From assembly GCF_036226605.1 (NCBI RefSeq), contig NZ_CP109000.1, forward strand, positions 3,034,501-3,098,500: DNA of 64,000 nt, read 5' to 3'. Positions 25,073 through 33,477 of the stretch are shown one piece after another. The notes beneath the pieces are model-generated. The model had not been told where the DNA came from. It worked only from the letters and a program-made list of their open reading frames with translations, and searched no databases. Each line of letters opens with the position of its first letter. The first letter of the stretch is position 1. Both the position numbers and the translations under genes were made by a program. The DNA comes from Streptomyces sp. NBC_00704 (GTDB lineage: Bacteria > Actinomycetota > Actinomycetes > Streptomycetales > Streptomycetaceae).

Positions 25073-26581
25073 TCAGGCCGGCTTCGCGCCGCGGCCGGCC
25101 ACGCCCTTGGCCTTCGCCGCCGCCGCGCTCAGCGGCTTGGCGATGTCCTCCAGGGAACGCCGTTCGGCGTTGACCGCCAGGAACGCCGCGACCAGGCCCG
25201 CCAGGCACATCAGGGTCGCGCCGACGCAGAAGGCGAGGACCGTGTCGCCGACCTTGCCGGTGTCGGTGAGCTTGGCGAACAGCAGGGGGCCGCTGATGCC
25301 GCCGGCGGCCGTGCCGAGGGCGTAGAAGAAGGCGATGGACATCGCGCGGGTCTCCATCGGGAAGATCTCGGAGACCGTCAGATAGGCGCTCGACGCGCCC
25401 GCCGAAGCGAAGAACAGCACCACGCACCAGCAGGCCGTCATCGTCGTCGCGTTCAGCGAGCCCTGGTCGAACAGCCAGGCCGTGCCGAACAGCAGCAGAC
25501 CCGACAGCAGGTACGTCGAGGAGATCATCACCCGGCGGCCGACCGTGTCGAACAGCTTGCCCAGCAGCAGCGGGCCGCAGAAGTTGCCGATCGCGATGAC
25601 GGCGAAGTAGTAGCCGGTGTTGCCACTCGGCACGTCGAAGAACTTCGTCAGGATCGCGCCGAAGCCGAAGGTGATCGCGTTGTAGAGGAACGCCTGGCCG
25701 ATGAAGAGGGAGAAGCCGAGGACCGCGCGGCGACGGTACTTCGAGAACACCGTGCGGGCGATCTCGACGAAGGACACGCTGCGCCGCTGGTGGATCGTCA
25801 GCTCGCCCTCGGCGCGCGGCAGCCGCTCCCCCTTGTCCTCCTCGATCTGCTTCTCGATGGAGGTGACGATCTCCTCGGCCTCGCGGTCGCGGCCGTGGAT
25901 CAGCAGCCACCGTGGGCTCTCCGGGACGTGCCGCCGCACGAGGAGGATGACCAGGGCGAGGACGGCGCCCAGGGCGAACGTCAGCCGCCAGCCGACGTCG
26001 GCCGCGAAGATGTCCGTGTTCAGCGCGACGATCGACAGCAGCGAACCGGCGACCGCGCCCAGCCAGAAGCTGCCGTTGATGATGAGGTCGACGCGCCCCC
26101 GGTACTGCGCCGGGATCAGCTCGTCGATCGCCGAGTTGATGGCCGCGTACTCGCCGCCGATGCCGAAGCCGGTGAGGAAGCGGAAGAGCAGGAACCACCA
26201 GGTGTCGAAGGAGACGGCGGTCAGGGCGGTGGCCGCCAGATACACCGCGAGGGTGATCATGAAGAGCTTCTTGCGGCCCCATTTGTCGGTCAGCCGGCCC
26301 CAGAAGAGCGCGCCGATGCAGGCGCCGGCCACGTACAGCGCGGCCGCGATGCCGGTGACCTGCCCGGAGGTGATGGGCAGGCCGCTGCCCGGCTCGGACA
26401 GCCGGCTCGCGATGTTCCCGACGACCGTGACCTCCAGGCCGTCCAGGATCCACACGGTGCCCAGTCCGAAGACGATGGTCCAGTGCCAGCGCGACCAGGG
26501 CAGCCGGTCCAGGCGGGCGGGGATGTCTGTGGTGATCGTGCGGTCTCTCTCGGCCGGCACGGCAGCTTCGGCGCTGGTCAT
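25073..26581 (-). CDS. MFS transporter (sugar/metabolite:H+ symporter type)
   Basis: 502 residues, 12 membrane helices. Family signatures: GRLTDKWGRKKLFMI after TM2, RFLTGFGIGGEYAAINSAIDELIPAQYRGR, PESPRWLL before the central loop, GKLFDTVGRRVMI after TM8. ATG 26581 is set by GAGGAGGGAGCCC upstream; the frame to 26716 is not needed. The N-terminal helix WILDGLEVTVVG contains Asp and Glu residues likely for proton coupling. Substrate unknown. Confidence 0.88.
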   Translation of the reverse strand: MTSAEAAVPAERDRTITTDIPARLDRLPWSRWHWTIVFGLGTVWILDGLEVTVVGNIASRLSEPGSGLPITSGQVTGIAAALYVAGACIGALFWGRLTDKWGRKKLFMITLAVYLAATALTAVSFDTWWFLLFRFLTGFGIGGEYAAINSAIDELIPAQYRGRVDLIINGSFWLGAVAGSLLSIVALNTDIFAADVGWRLTFALGAVLALVILLVRRHVPESPRWLLIHGRDREAEEIVTSIEKQIEEDKGERLPRAEGELTIHQRRSVSFVEIARTVFSKYRRRAVLGFSLFIGQAFLYNAITFGFGAILTKFFDVPSGNTGYYFAVIAIGNFCGPLLLGKLFDTVGRRVMISSTYLLSGLLLFGTAWLFDQGSLNATTMTACWCVVLFFASAGASSAYLTVSEIFPMETRAMSIAFFYALGTAAGGISGPLLFAKLTDTGKVGDTVLAFCVGATLMCLAGLVAAFLAVNAERRSLEDIAKPLSAAAAKAKGVAGRGAKPA

Positions 26582-26797
26582 GGGCTCCCTCCTCGGCACG
26601 CACGCTCCTCGTCGAGCGACGCGGTCCGTGTTCCCGCGACCAGCGCCTTCAAGCCCCGCATACCTGGACGCCCCGCACAGCCCGCGCCACCGCCGGGCCA
26701 CGGACGTCCGCACCACCGCCGGGTCACGGGCGTCCGCGCCGCCGCGTCGACGGGACGAGGGCCGCGCGGCCCGCTGCCGGGGGCGTCCGTGCCGGGG

Positions 26798-28111
26798 TCA
26801 GGCGCCCAGGGCCCGGGCCACGGTGTAGATCAGCAGGCCGGCCAGTGAGCCCACCACCGTGCCGTTGATGCGGATGAACTGGAGGTCCCGGCCGATGTTC
26901 GCCTCGATCTTGCGGGTGGTGTGCTCGGGGTCCCAGCTCGCCACCGTGTCGGTGATCAGCGAGGTGATCTCCTTGCGGTACGTCGTGACGACGTGCACCG
27001 CGGCCCCCTCGACCCAGCTGTCGACCTTCTCCTGCACCTTGGGCTCCGTCGCCATCCGGGCCCCCAGCGACAGCAGCGAGGCCCGCACCCGCAGACGCAG
27101 CTCGCTGCGCTCGTCCTCCGCCGCCGCGACGATCATCGAGCGGACGGCCGTCCAGGCGGACGCGATCAGGTCCTGGACCTCGCCCCGGCCCAGCACCTCG
27201 CCCTTGAGCCGCTCCACCCGCGCGCGGGTCTGCGTGTCGGACTGGAGATCCGCGGCGAAGTCGGTGAGGAACCGGTCGAGGGCCCCGCGGGCCGGGTGGG
27301 AGGGCATGTCCCGCATCTCCGCGCAGAAACGCAGCAGCTCCTTGTAGACGCGCTCCCCGACCTTCTTGTCGACGAACCGCGGGGTCCAGCCGGGCGCGCC
27401 GCCCTGCACGGCGTCCATCACCGAGTCGGCGTGCAGCACCAGCCAGTCGTGCGCCCGCCCCACCACCAGGTCGACGGCGCGCCGGTGGCCGCCGTCCGCC
27501 ACGATCCGCTCCAGCAGCTTTCCCATGCCCGGCGCGATCTCCTGGGCGTCGGCGCGCCGGGTGATCGCCTCCCCCACCACCGCCTGCACGTCCGAGTCGC
27601 GCAGCACCGTCAGCGCGCCGCGCAGCGCCGTCGCCAGCTCGGCCGTCACCCTGTCGGCGTGGGCGGGATCCGCCAGCCAGACGCCCAGCCGGGTGCCGAT
27701 GCCCACCGAGCGCAGCCGCCCGCGCACCACGTCCTCGGAGAGGAAGTTCTCGCCGACGAACTCGCCCAGCGAGACGCCCAGCTGGTCCTTCTTGTTCGGG
27801 ATGATCGCCGTGTGCGGGATGGGCAGGCCGAGCGGGTGACGGAACAGCGCCGTGACCGCGAACCAGTCGGCGAGCGCGCCGACCATGCCCGCCTCCGCGG
27901 CGGCCGCCACATAGCCGGCCCAGGGGCCCGCGCCCCGGTGGGAGGCCCACTCGGCGAGGACGTACACCACCGCCACGAACAGCAGCAGCCCGGCCGCGGT
28001 GAGCTTCATCTGCCGTACCCCGCGCTGTTTCTCCTGGTCCGCGGGGGTGAAGGAGGTCATGGCCCGGTAGGACGGGGCCGCGTCCGGTGCTGCCGCTTCG
28101 GTACGTTCCAT
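26798..28111 (-). CDS. DUF445 membrane protein
   Basis: 437 residues. A membrane helix at ~37-57 (LTAAGLLLFVAVVYVLAEW), the DUF445 core GYVAAAAEAGMVGALADWFAVTALFRHPLGLPIPHTAIIPNKKDQLG, a long amphipathic helical middle, and a C-terminal helix (VGSLAGLLIYTVARALG). Members are membrane proteins of unknown job (YheB/YjiN relatives). ATG 28111 with GTGGAGC upstream; GTG 28120 also possible. Lies 217 nt from the MFS gene on the same strand. Confidence 0.85.
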   Translation of the reverse strand: MERTEAAAPDAAPSYRAMTSFTPADQEKQRGVRQMKLTAAGLLLFVAVVYVLAEWASHRGAGPWAGYVAAAAEAGMVGALADWFAVTALFRHPLGLPIPHTAIIPNKKDQLGVSLGEFVGENFLSEDVVRGRLRSVGIGTRLGVWLADPAHADRVTAELATALRGALTVLRDSDVQAVVGEAITRRADAQEIAPGMGKLLERIVADGGHRRAVDLVVGRAHDWLVLHADSVMDAVQGGAPGWTPRFVDKKVGERVYKELLRFCAEMRDMPSHPARGALDRFLTDFAADLQSDTQTRARVERLKGEVLGRGEVQDLIASAWTAVRSMIVAAAEDERSELRLRVRASLLSLGARMATEPKVQEKVDSWVEGAAVHVVTTYRKEITSLITDTVASWDPEHTTRKIEANIGRDLQFIRINGTVVGSLAGLLIYTVARALGA

Positions 28112-28274
28112 TTGCTCCACCCGTTCGGTGATCCCGCGCACATTGTCCCTTCCTGACCGACTCCCGGAACGGAACAGGAGTTCCCGTCGTCTGTCAGAGC
28201 GGGGAGATCGAGGGCGAACTCCTGCACCGATCGGGAGCCACGGGCTCCCCGCGCACGAGGAGACACGCACCCGC

Positions 28275-29609
28275 ATGACCGCCAAGCATCATGGTTATGC
28301 CCTGCTGTCCGCGATCGTCGCCCTCGTCCTGGGTCTGTCCGCCGCGATCTACGTCACAGCCGCCGCCGAGCACGGCCCCGGCCACCGGCCCGCGCCCGGC
28401 GCCGTCGCCGCGGGGCGCGGCCCGTACCGCGCCGCCCCCGTGTCCACCGGCGTCTGGGTGGGCGCCTGGACCGCGGCCCCGGCCGGCGCGGAACCGGGCA
28501 CGGCGGCCGGCGGCACGGCGGGCCGCACGGTCCGCGACGTCGTGCACACCGGCGTCGGCGGGAGCGCCGCCCGCGTCACCCTGTCCAACCTCTACGGCGA
28601 CCGCCCCCTCACCGTCACCCACGCCACGCTCGCCGTCGCCGCCCACGACGACGGCCCGGCCGCCGACCCCGGCACCCTGCGCCGGCTCTCCTTCGGGGGC
28701 GCCGCCTCCGTCGTCGTCCCGGCCGGCGGGCAGACCGTCAGCGACCCCGTCGCCGTCGTCGTCCCGGCCGACACGGACGTCCTGGTCAGCGTCTACTCCC
28801 CCACCTCGGCCGGGCCCGTCACCTACCACCCCCGCGCCCGGCAGACCAGCTACGTCGCCGAAGGTGAGTCCACCGAGGACACCAGCGGCGCCGCGTTCAC
28901 CGGGACCACCCCCTACTGGCGCTACCTGACCGCGCTGGACGTCCTCGGCGACGAGGCCGACGGCACCGTCGTCGCGTTCGGCGACTCCCTCACCGACGGC
29001 GTCACCTCCACCGCCGACGCCAACCACCGCTGGCCCGACGTCCTCGCCGACCGGCTCCGCTCCGCCCGCGCCGCCGACGGCTCCGCACCCCGCTACGCCG
29101 TGGTCAACGCCGGCATCAGCGGCAACCGGCTCCTCGCCGACGACCCGCGGCGCGGCGCCTCCGGCCTGAACCGCTTCACCCGCGATGTCCTCGACCGCCC
29201 CCGCGTGAAGGCCGTCGTCATCGACCTCGGCGTCAACGACATCCTGCGCGGCACGCAACCCGCCGCCCCGGAGGCGATCGTGGCCGGCCTGCGCACCCTC
29301 GTCGACCGCGCCCACGCGCGCGGCATCAAGGCCGTCGGCGCCACCCTCATGCCGTTCCGCGGCCACCGCGGCTACAGCGCCGCCCGGGAGGAGGTACGGC
29401 AGCAGGTCAACCGGGCGATCCGCGCGGGCGGCGTGTTCGACGAGGTCGTCGACTTCGACAAGGCGCTGCGCGACCCCTACGACCCGCGCGGCCTGCGCCC
29501 GGAGTACGACTCCGGCGACCATCTGCACCCCGACGACCGCGGCTACCGCGAGATGGCCCGCACCCTGGACCTGGCGCAACTGACCGCCTCCGCACCGGCC
29601 CGGCTGTAG
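28275..29609 (+). CDS. Secreted SGNH/GDSL hydrolase
   Basis: 444 residues. Signal-anchor/signal peptide ~7-28 (YALLSAIVALVLGLSAAIYVTAA), a beta-sandwich N-terminal part (~50-225) and the SGNH hydrolase with block I FGDSLTDG (Ser nucleophile), block II GISGNRLL, block III GVNDI (Asn), and block V DHLHP (Asp/His). Acts as esterase/lipase on an unknown exported substrate. ATG 28275 preceded by GAGGAGA. Divergent from the DUF445 gene. Confidence 0.88.
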   Translation: MTAKHHGYALLSAIVALVLGLSAAIYVTAAAEHGPGHRPAPGAVAAGRGPYRAAPVSTGVWVGAWTAAPAGAEPGTAAGGTAGRTVRDVVHTGVGGSAARVTLSNLYGDRPLTVTHATLAVAAHDDGPAADPGTLRRLSFGGAASVVVPAGGQTVSDPVAVVVPADTDVLVSVYSPTSAGPVTYHPRARQTSYVAEGESTEDTSGAAFTGTTPYWRYLTALDVLGDEADGTVVAFGDSLTDGVTSTADANHRWPDVLADRLRSARAADGSAPRYAVVNAGISGNRLLADDPRRGASGLNRFTRDVLDRPRVKAVVIDLGVNDILRGTQPAAPEAIVAGLRTLVDRAHARGIKAVGATLMPFRGHRGYSAAREEVRQQVNRAIRAGGVFDEVVDFDKALRDPYDPRGLRPEYDSGDHLHPDDRGYREMARTLDLAQLTASAPARL

Positions 29610-29695
29610 CGGCAGCGGCAGCGGCCCACGCACCGCGGCGGACGCCCGCCGATTACCGCACCGGCCCCGGCCACGGCCCCGGGCCGGGGCGACCG

Positions 29696-30589
29696 TCAGT
29701 CCTCGACGTACCGTTCCCCGCCGCCCCGGCCATCCCGGTCGCCCTGGCGGTCGCGGCCCTCCCGCCGCTCCCGGCGTTCCTCGCGCTGCCGTTCCGGCCG
29801 CAGGCCGAGGTCGTGGTGGAGGTCGTGGTGGAGGTCGTGCCGCCCCTCCAGCACGGGCCGGTGCGCGTCGTGCGCCTCGTCCCGGAGGGCGGCGTGCGGC
29901 TCATGCCGGGCCGCCCTGCGGTCGCGCTTCTCCTGCTGCCGGGCCGCCCGCGTCTTCTTGCGCTCGATGCCGACCCCGCCCCAGAAGGCGAACCCCGTGA
30001 CAACCACCCGCGGCAGGCCCGGATCGCCCGGCACCCCGCTCTCCCGGTGGTCGAACCCGCCCATCACGCCGACACCGCGCACCACGACCTCGACGCCCGG
30101 CGGCACGACGATCTGCATCCCGCCCATGACCGCCACACAGGTGATCTCGACCTCGCCCGCCGAGAAGTCCGCCTCCCGCAGGTCGATCTCCCCGCCGCCC
30201 CAGAAGGCCACGCAGTTCAGACGCCGCGGCACCGTCCAGCGGCCCTTGCGCTGGAAGCCGGACATCACCCCCAGGGCCCACGACGACCCCCCGCCGCCCA
30301 CGATCCGCCCGTCCGGGCCCCCGCCGCGTGCGGGCTCCTTGTGCAGCGGGACCACCGGCGGCGGGACGACCCCGGCGGCCGGCAGGTCCCGGGTGATCGG
30401 CGCCAACTCCCGGTACGTGCGCGCCCGGTACGTCTCCTCCAGCCGCTCCTCGAACTCCGCCATGTCGAGACGGCCGTCGGCGAGGGCGTCCCGCAGCACC
30501 TCGACGACCCGCTCACGATCGGCGTCGGAGGCACGAAGGTCCGGGGCGTCCGGGGCGTCCGGGGAATCCGGGACTGCGTCGTCGGTCAT
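29696..30589 (-). CDS. DUF1707 / LiaF-like surface-sensing protein
   Basis: 297 residues. N-terminal DUF1707 domain (~18-70, LRASDADRERVVEVLRDALADGRLDMAEFEERLEETYRARTYREL), then a LiaF/YvqF-type C-terminal beta domain (~110-225; FWGGGEIDLREADF, AVMGGMQIVVPPGVEV, GVGVMGGFD) and a striking charged tail of His/Arg/Glu (~228-297: HDLHHDLHHDL, RERREGRDR). Starts 9 nt after the ABC ATPase stop, so it is the last cistron of that operon. Role not known; family members link to cell-envelope stress. Confidence 0.85.
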   Translation of the reverse strand: MTDDAVPDSPDAPDAPDLRASDADRERVVEVLRDALADGRLDMAEFEERLEETYRARTYRELAPITRDLPAAGVVPPPVVPLHKEPARGGGPDGRIVGGGGSSWALGVMSGFQRKGRWTVPRRLNCVAFWGGGEIDLREADFSAGEVEITCVAVMGGMQIVVPPGVEVVVRGVGVMGGFDHRESGVPGDPGLPRVVVTGFAFWGGVGIERKKTRAARQQEKRDRRAARHEPHAALRDEAHDAHRPVLEGRHDLHHDLHHDLGLRPERQREERRERREGRDRQGDRDGRGGGERYVED

Positions 30590-30598
30590 GTCAGCAGC

Positions 30599-31627
30599 CT
30601 ACGAGTTCGCGGTCCCCGGCACTACGGTGCGCCGCTGCGACGGCGTACCGCCCGAACTCCCCGGCCCGTACAGCATCTTGGCGATCACCGCCTCGATGTC
30701 CGGCTCCCGCACCGACAGGTCCACCAGCGGGTAGCGCGCCGCGATGTGCGCCACCAGCGGAGCGGCGGACGCCGACGCCGGGAACGCCAGCCACTGACGG
30801 GGCCCCTCCACCCTCACCACCCGCGCCGCCTCCCCCGCCTCGATCGGCGGCAGCTCCCGCTCCAGGTCCACCACCAGCGTCCGCTCGCTCTCGCCCGCCT
30901 CGTGCAGCCCCGCCAGCGCGCCGTCGTACACCAGCCGACCGTGGTCGATGACCATCACCCGCGAGCACAACTGCTCGATGTCCTGAAGATCGTGCGTCGT
31001 GAGCAGCACCGTCGTACCGCGCTCGGCGTTCAGCTCCCGCAGGAACTCCCGCACCCGCGCCTTGGACACCACGTCCAGACCGATCGTCGGCTCGTCCAGG
31101 TAGAGCACCTCCGGATCGTGCAGCAGCGCCGCCGCGATGTCGCCGCGCATCCGCTGCCCCAGCGACAGCTGGCGCACCGGCACCTCCAACAGCGCGCCCA
31201 GGTCCAGGAGTTCCACCAGCCGGTCGAGGTTCTCCCGGTAACGGCCGTCCGGGATGCGGTACATGCGGTGCATCAACCGGTACGAGTCGATCAGCGGAAG
31301 GTCCCACCACAGCGTCGTGCGCTGCCCGAACACCACGCCTATGCGGTGCGCCAGCCGCGTCCGCTCCCGCGACGGATCGATCCCGGCCACCCGCAGGCGG
31401 CCCCCGCTCGGCGTCAGGATCCCCGTCAGCATCTTGATCGTCGTCGACTTGCCGGCCCCGTTCGGACCGATGTACCCGACCATCTCGCCCCGCGCCACCC
31501 GGAACGAGATCGCGTCGACCGCCCGCACCCGCCGCAGCTCCCGCTTGAGGAAACCGGTCCTGCGACGCACGTCGAAGACCTTCTCCACCCGGTCCACCTC
31601 GATGAACGCACTCTCCGACACCGTCAC
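30599..31627 (-). CDS. ABC transporter ATP-binding protein
   Basis: 342 residues. Walker A GPNGAGKST, Q-loop VVFGQRTTLWW, signature LSLGQRMRGD, Walker B VLYLDEPTIGLD and switch His TTHDLQD are all present. A ~70-residue C-terminal extension follows. GTG 31627 is 2 nt past the stop of the permease upstream with GAGTTGAGG before it. Together with the two permeases it forms an ABC-2 exporter, type with a single ATPase homodimer. Confidence 0.92.
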   Translation of the reverse strand: MTVSESAFIEVDRVEKVFDVRRRTGFLKRELRRVRAVDAISFRVARGEMVGYIGPNGAGKSTTIKMLTGILTPSGGRLRVAGIDPSRERTRLAHRIGVVFGQRTTLWWDLPLIDSYRLMHRMYRIPDGRYRENLDRLVELLDLGALLEVPVRQLSLGQRMRGDIAAALLHDPEVLYLDEPTIGLDVVSKARVREFLRELNAERGTTVLLTTHDLQDIEQLCSRVMVIDHGRLVYDGALAGLHEAGESERTLVVDLERELPPIEAGEAARVVRVEGPRQWLAFPASASAAPLVAHIAARYPLVDLSVREPDIEAVIAKMLYGPGSSGGTPSQRRTVVPGTANS

Positions 31628-31629
31628 CC

Positions 31630-32451
31630 TCAACTCCCCGTGCTCCGGTACGACCTCAGTCCGACCCGCCACGCCAGCCCCGCCGCCGCACAGCACACGG
31701 CCGCCACCAGCGGCGGCGCGAACGCCGCCCACCCCGGCAGCCCCAGCGGATACGGCCGCCCCAACACATAGGACGCGGGCACCCAGTTGACGAACGCCAG
31801 CGGGAACACGAACGTCACCCCCCGCACCAGCTCCGTGCCGAACACCGTCGGCGGATACTGCAACAGCGTCTGGCCGCCGTACGTGAACGCCGCCTGCACC
31901 TCCGCCGCGTCCTGCGCGACGAACTGGAAGGCCGCGCCCGCCACGAACACCGACGCGAAGATCGCCCCGCCGCTCAGCAGCATCACCGGCACCAGCAGCA
32001 CCTTCGGCGCCGACCACGCCACGTCCGTCGCCACCAGCGCGTACCCGAACACCACCGCCCCCTGCACGATCCGGCTCACCCGGCGCAACGCGAACCGGTC
32101 CGCGGCCACCTGGGCCAGCACCGGCGCCGGACGCACCAGCAGCGTGTCCAGCGTCCCGTCCCGCACGCGCGTCCCCAGCCGGCCCGCCGAGCCGATCGCC
32201 AGATCCGCCAGCCCGAACGACATCGCCGACAGCCCGTACAGGAACGCGATCTCCGGCAACGAGTAACCGCCCAGCGCGTCGACCTGCGAGAACATCAGCA
32301 AGATCGCGACAAAATCCAGCCCCGTCACCAGCAGGCCGCCCAGCGCCGTCATCACGAACGACACCCGGTAGGCCAGCGTCGAGCGGATCCACATCCCCGC
32401 GATCAGCCGGTACGCCCGCAGCCCCTCCGCGAGCCGGCCCGCGTCACCCAC
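31630..32451 (-). CDS. ABC-2 family permease
   Basis: 273 residues with six predicted membrane helices (e.g. ~32-58 SFVMTALGGLLVTGLDFVAILLMF, ~140-165, ~220-260) and the ABC-2 cytoplasmic loop LGTRVRDGTLDTLLVRPAP. Overlaps the preceding permease gene by 8 nt and is 2 nt from the ATPase start. Second membrane half of the exporter. Confidence 0.88.
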   Translation of the reverse strand: MGDAGRLAEGLRAYRLIAGMWIRSTLAYRVSFVMTALGGLLVTGLDFVAILLMFSQVDALGGYSLPEIAFLYGLSAMSFGLADLAIGSAGRLGTRVRDGTLDTLLVRPAPVLAQVAADRFALRRVSRIVQGAVVFGYALVATDVAWSAPKVLLVPVMLLSGGAIFASVFVAGAAFQFVAQDAAEVQAAFTYGGQTLLQYPPTVFGTELVRGVTFVFPLAFVNWVPASYVLGRPYPLGLPGWAAFAPPLVAAVCCAAAGLAWRVGLRSYRSTGS

Positions 32452-33244
32452 CCTGCACCACCACCCGCCGCGTCGCCGCCCGCTGCACCAGCCGGCCCAC
32501 CGCCAGCAGCGCCACCGCCCACACCGCCTGGAAGGCGAACGCCGACCACGGATCGACCTCGCCCATCAGCACGTCCGCCGGCATCTGCAACAGCGCCGCC
32601 CACGGCAACGCCGCCACGACTTCCCCCCACGGCTGCGGGAACGCGTTCAACGGCAACGCCATCCCCGAGCAGAACATCCCCGTCACCACCAGCGTCTGCA
32701 TCGCTCCCGTCCCGTCCAGCAGCCAGAACCCGCTCAACGCCACCAGGAACCGGATCCCGTAACTCACCACCATCGCCAGCCCCACCGCCGCCAGGAACGC
32801 CGCCCACACCGCCGGATCACGCGGCAACGCCGTCGGGAACACCAACGCGCCGAACACGAACGGCACGACGCCGCGCCCCACCAGCTGGAACACCGCCCGC
32901 CCCACGTCCACCGCCAGCCACCACGCCTGGAGATCCGCCGGCCGGTACAGATCGACCGCCACGTCCCCCGTGCGGATGCGCTCGATCAGGTCCGCCTCGA
33001 AGCCGCCGCCCTGGATCGCCAGCGTCGCGAACAGCGCCTGCCCCAGCCACACATAGGTCACCGCCTGTGACTGGTCGTAACCGCCCAGATGCGGCCGCGC
33101 GTCCCACAACGCCAGATACGTGTAGACGAGGATCAGGCCGAAAACCGTGTTGGTGAACACCCCCGCGGCCGTGGCCACCCGATAGGTCGCGTACCTTCGG
33201 AAACTCCCCACCGCGACGGCCGCGTACAACCGCGCCGATCCCAA
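32444..33244 (-). CDS. ABC-2 family permease
   Basis: 266 residues, six membrane helices (VATAAGVFTNTVFGLILVYTYLAL, ~115-175 and others) and the coupling loop ERIRTGDVAVDLYRPADLQAWW. TTG 33244 is proposed as start: GAGGAGGAGG lies 6-8 nt upstream and the preceding codons (to 33523) are Arg/Pro-rich low-quality sequence. First gene of the operon; paired with the second permease and ATPase. Confidence 0.85.
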   Translation of the reverse strand: MGSARLYAAVAVGSFRRYATYRVATAAGVFTNTVFGLILVYTYLALWDARPHLGGYDQSQAVTYVWLGQALFATLAIQGGGFEADLIERIRTGDVAVDLYRPADLQAWWLAVDVGRAVFQLVGRGVVPFVFGALVFPTALPRDPAVWAAFLAAVGLAMVVSYGIRFLVALSGFWLLDGTGAMQTLVVTGMFCSGMALPLNAFPQPWGEVVAALPWAALLQMPADVLMGEVDPWSAFAFQAVWAVALLAVGRLVQRAATRRVVVQGG

Positions 33245-33477
33245 GGCAACCCTCCTCCTCGCCCACGAGTCACCCCTGGTGCCCCCGTCGGCACCGAAGC
33301 GCAGGAGCCTAGTGCGCCGCCGCCGTCGCGCGCCACGCGATTTCCGGCACAAACACGCGCCGATTGTCGGGAACGGAACGCAGGGTGCGAGAGTCTTCAA
33401 CAGGGGGCGCAGAAGGCGTACGAGGCTTACGAGGCGTACGGGAACGTACCCACGCGAAATCAGGAGTCCTGCAGCAC

